Shown piece after piece: positions 14,654 to 14,717 of a stretch of 14,717 nt of DNA; positions within the stretch are counted from its first letter, which is position 1, and every line of letters starts with the position of its first letter. The position numbers and the translations under genes were made by a program. Below the pieces are notes generated by a model. It saw only the letters and a list, made by a program, of their open reading frames with translations. It was not told the origin of the DNA and made no database searches. The DNA is from Trueperaceae bacterium. GTDB taxonomy: Bacteria; Deinococcota; Deinococci; Deinococcales; Trueperaceae. The stretch spans positions 1 to 14,717 of the forward strand of contig SLSQ01000161.1 of the NCBI GenBank assembly GCA_007130355.1, written 5' to 3'.

Positions 14654-14717
14654 ATGCAACGCAAGAACTACGACGGCTACACCGCCTACCAGTACCTCGA
14701 CCCCGAAGACCTGCCGA
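14654..14717 (+). CDS. Start of a downstream gene, cut by the window edge
   Basis: Twenty-one codons are visible from ATG 14654, preceded by a modest GGAG ribosome binding site seven bases upstream: MQRKNYDGYTAYQYL and then DPEDLP. It has no signal peptide in the part visible. It starts 64 bases after the DppC-like gene on the same strand and probably belongs to the same operon. The Asp-Gly-Tyr and QYL/DPED pattern faintly resembles the N-termini of some dipeptidase-like hydrolases found beside peptide transporters, but that is a loose memory and not an identification. The product should be treated as unknown. Confidence 0.6.
   Translation, partial: MQRKNYDGYTAYQYLDPEDLP

Overview
The window is very GC-rich and gene-dense, with third codon positions almost always G or C and many GTG starts. 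Its signals look bacterial and diderm. The peptide-binding protein has a Sec signal peptide ending AFA|QEA and no lipobox, which suits a periplasm, while two other proteins are lipoproteins. Several promoters look like TANNNT minus-10 boxes without a clear minus-35, one of them 6 bases from a start codon. These traits would fit the Deinococcota (for example a Trueperaceae-like lineage), but an actinobacterial or other high-GC source is not excluded; the assignment is an inference.

Layout. (A) 52-3543, minus strand: an operon of four overlapping genes. It opens with a 39-residue single-span membrane protein that has an excellent ribosome binding site, followed by a DrrA-like ABC ATPase and two ABC-2 type permeases, together an export system. 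(B) 3544-3668: divergent control region with an 8-bp-arm inverted repeat. (C) 3669-6468, plus strand: a HisKA_3 histidine kinase, a NarL/LuxR-type response regulator and an NAD(P)-binding DUF1932 oxidoreductase, each joined to the next by a GTGA stop/start overlap. The natural reading is that the kinase/regulator pair senses an envelope signal and controls the divergent exporter.

(D) 6512-10089: two neighbouring paralogous lipoproteins. Both carry a repeat domain of about ten rungs of about 19 residues (predicted beta-solenoid), bounded by two cysteine pairs with identical spacing. The first presents a column of glutamines and the second a column of glutamates at the same rung position. The second also carries a Big_2 (Ig-like) domain, another beta-sandwich-like segment and a C-terminal right-handed beta-helix. 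They look like cell-surface proteins.

(E) 10195-14717: an IclR regulator with the only textbook sigma-70 promoter in the window and GCATGC repeats just upstream. It is followed 13 bases later by a peptide/solute ABC importer (family 5 binding protein, DppB-like and DppC-like permeases) and the first 21 codons of a further gene. A 124-base gap between the binding protein and the permeases holds a 12-bp-stem hairpin and a 22-bp perfect palindrome, probably setting unequal expression.

No RNA genes, CRISPR arrays, insertion sequences or phage genes were seen. No gene-free stretch exceeds about 135 bases.
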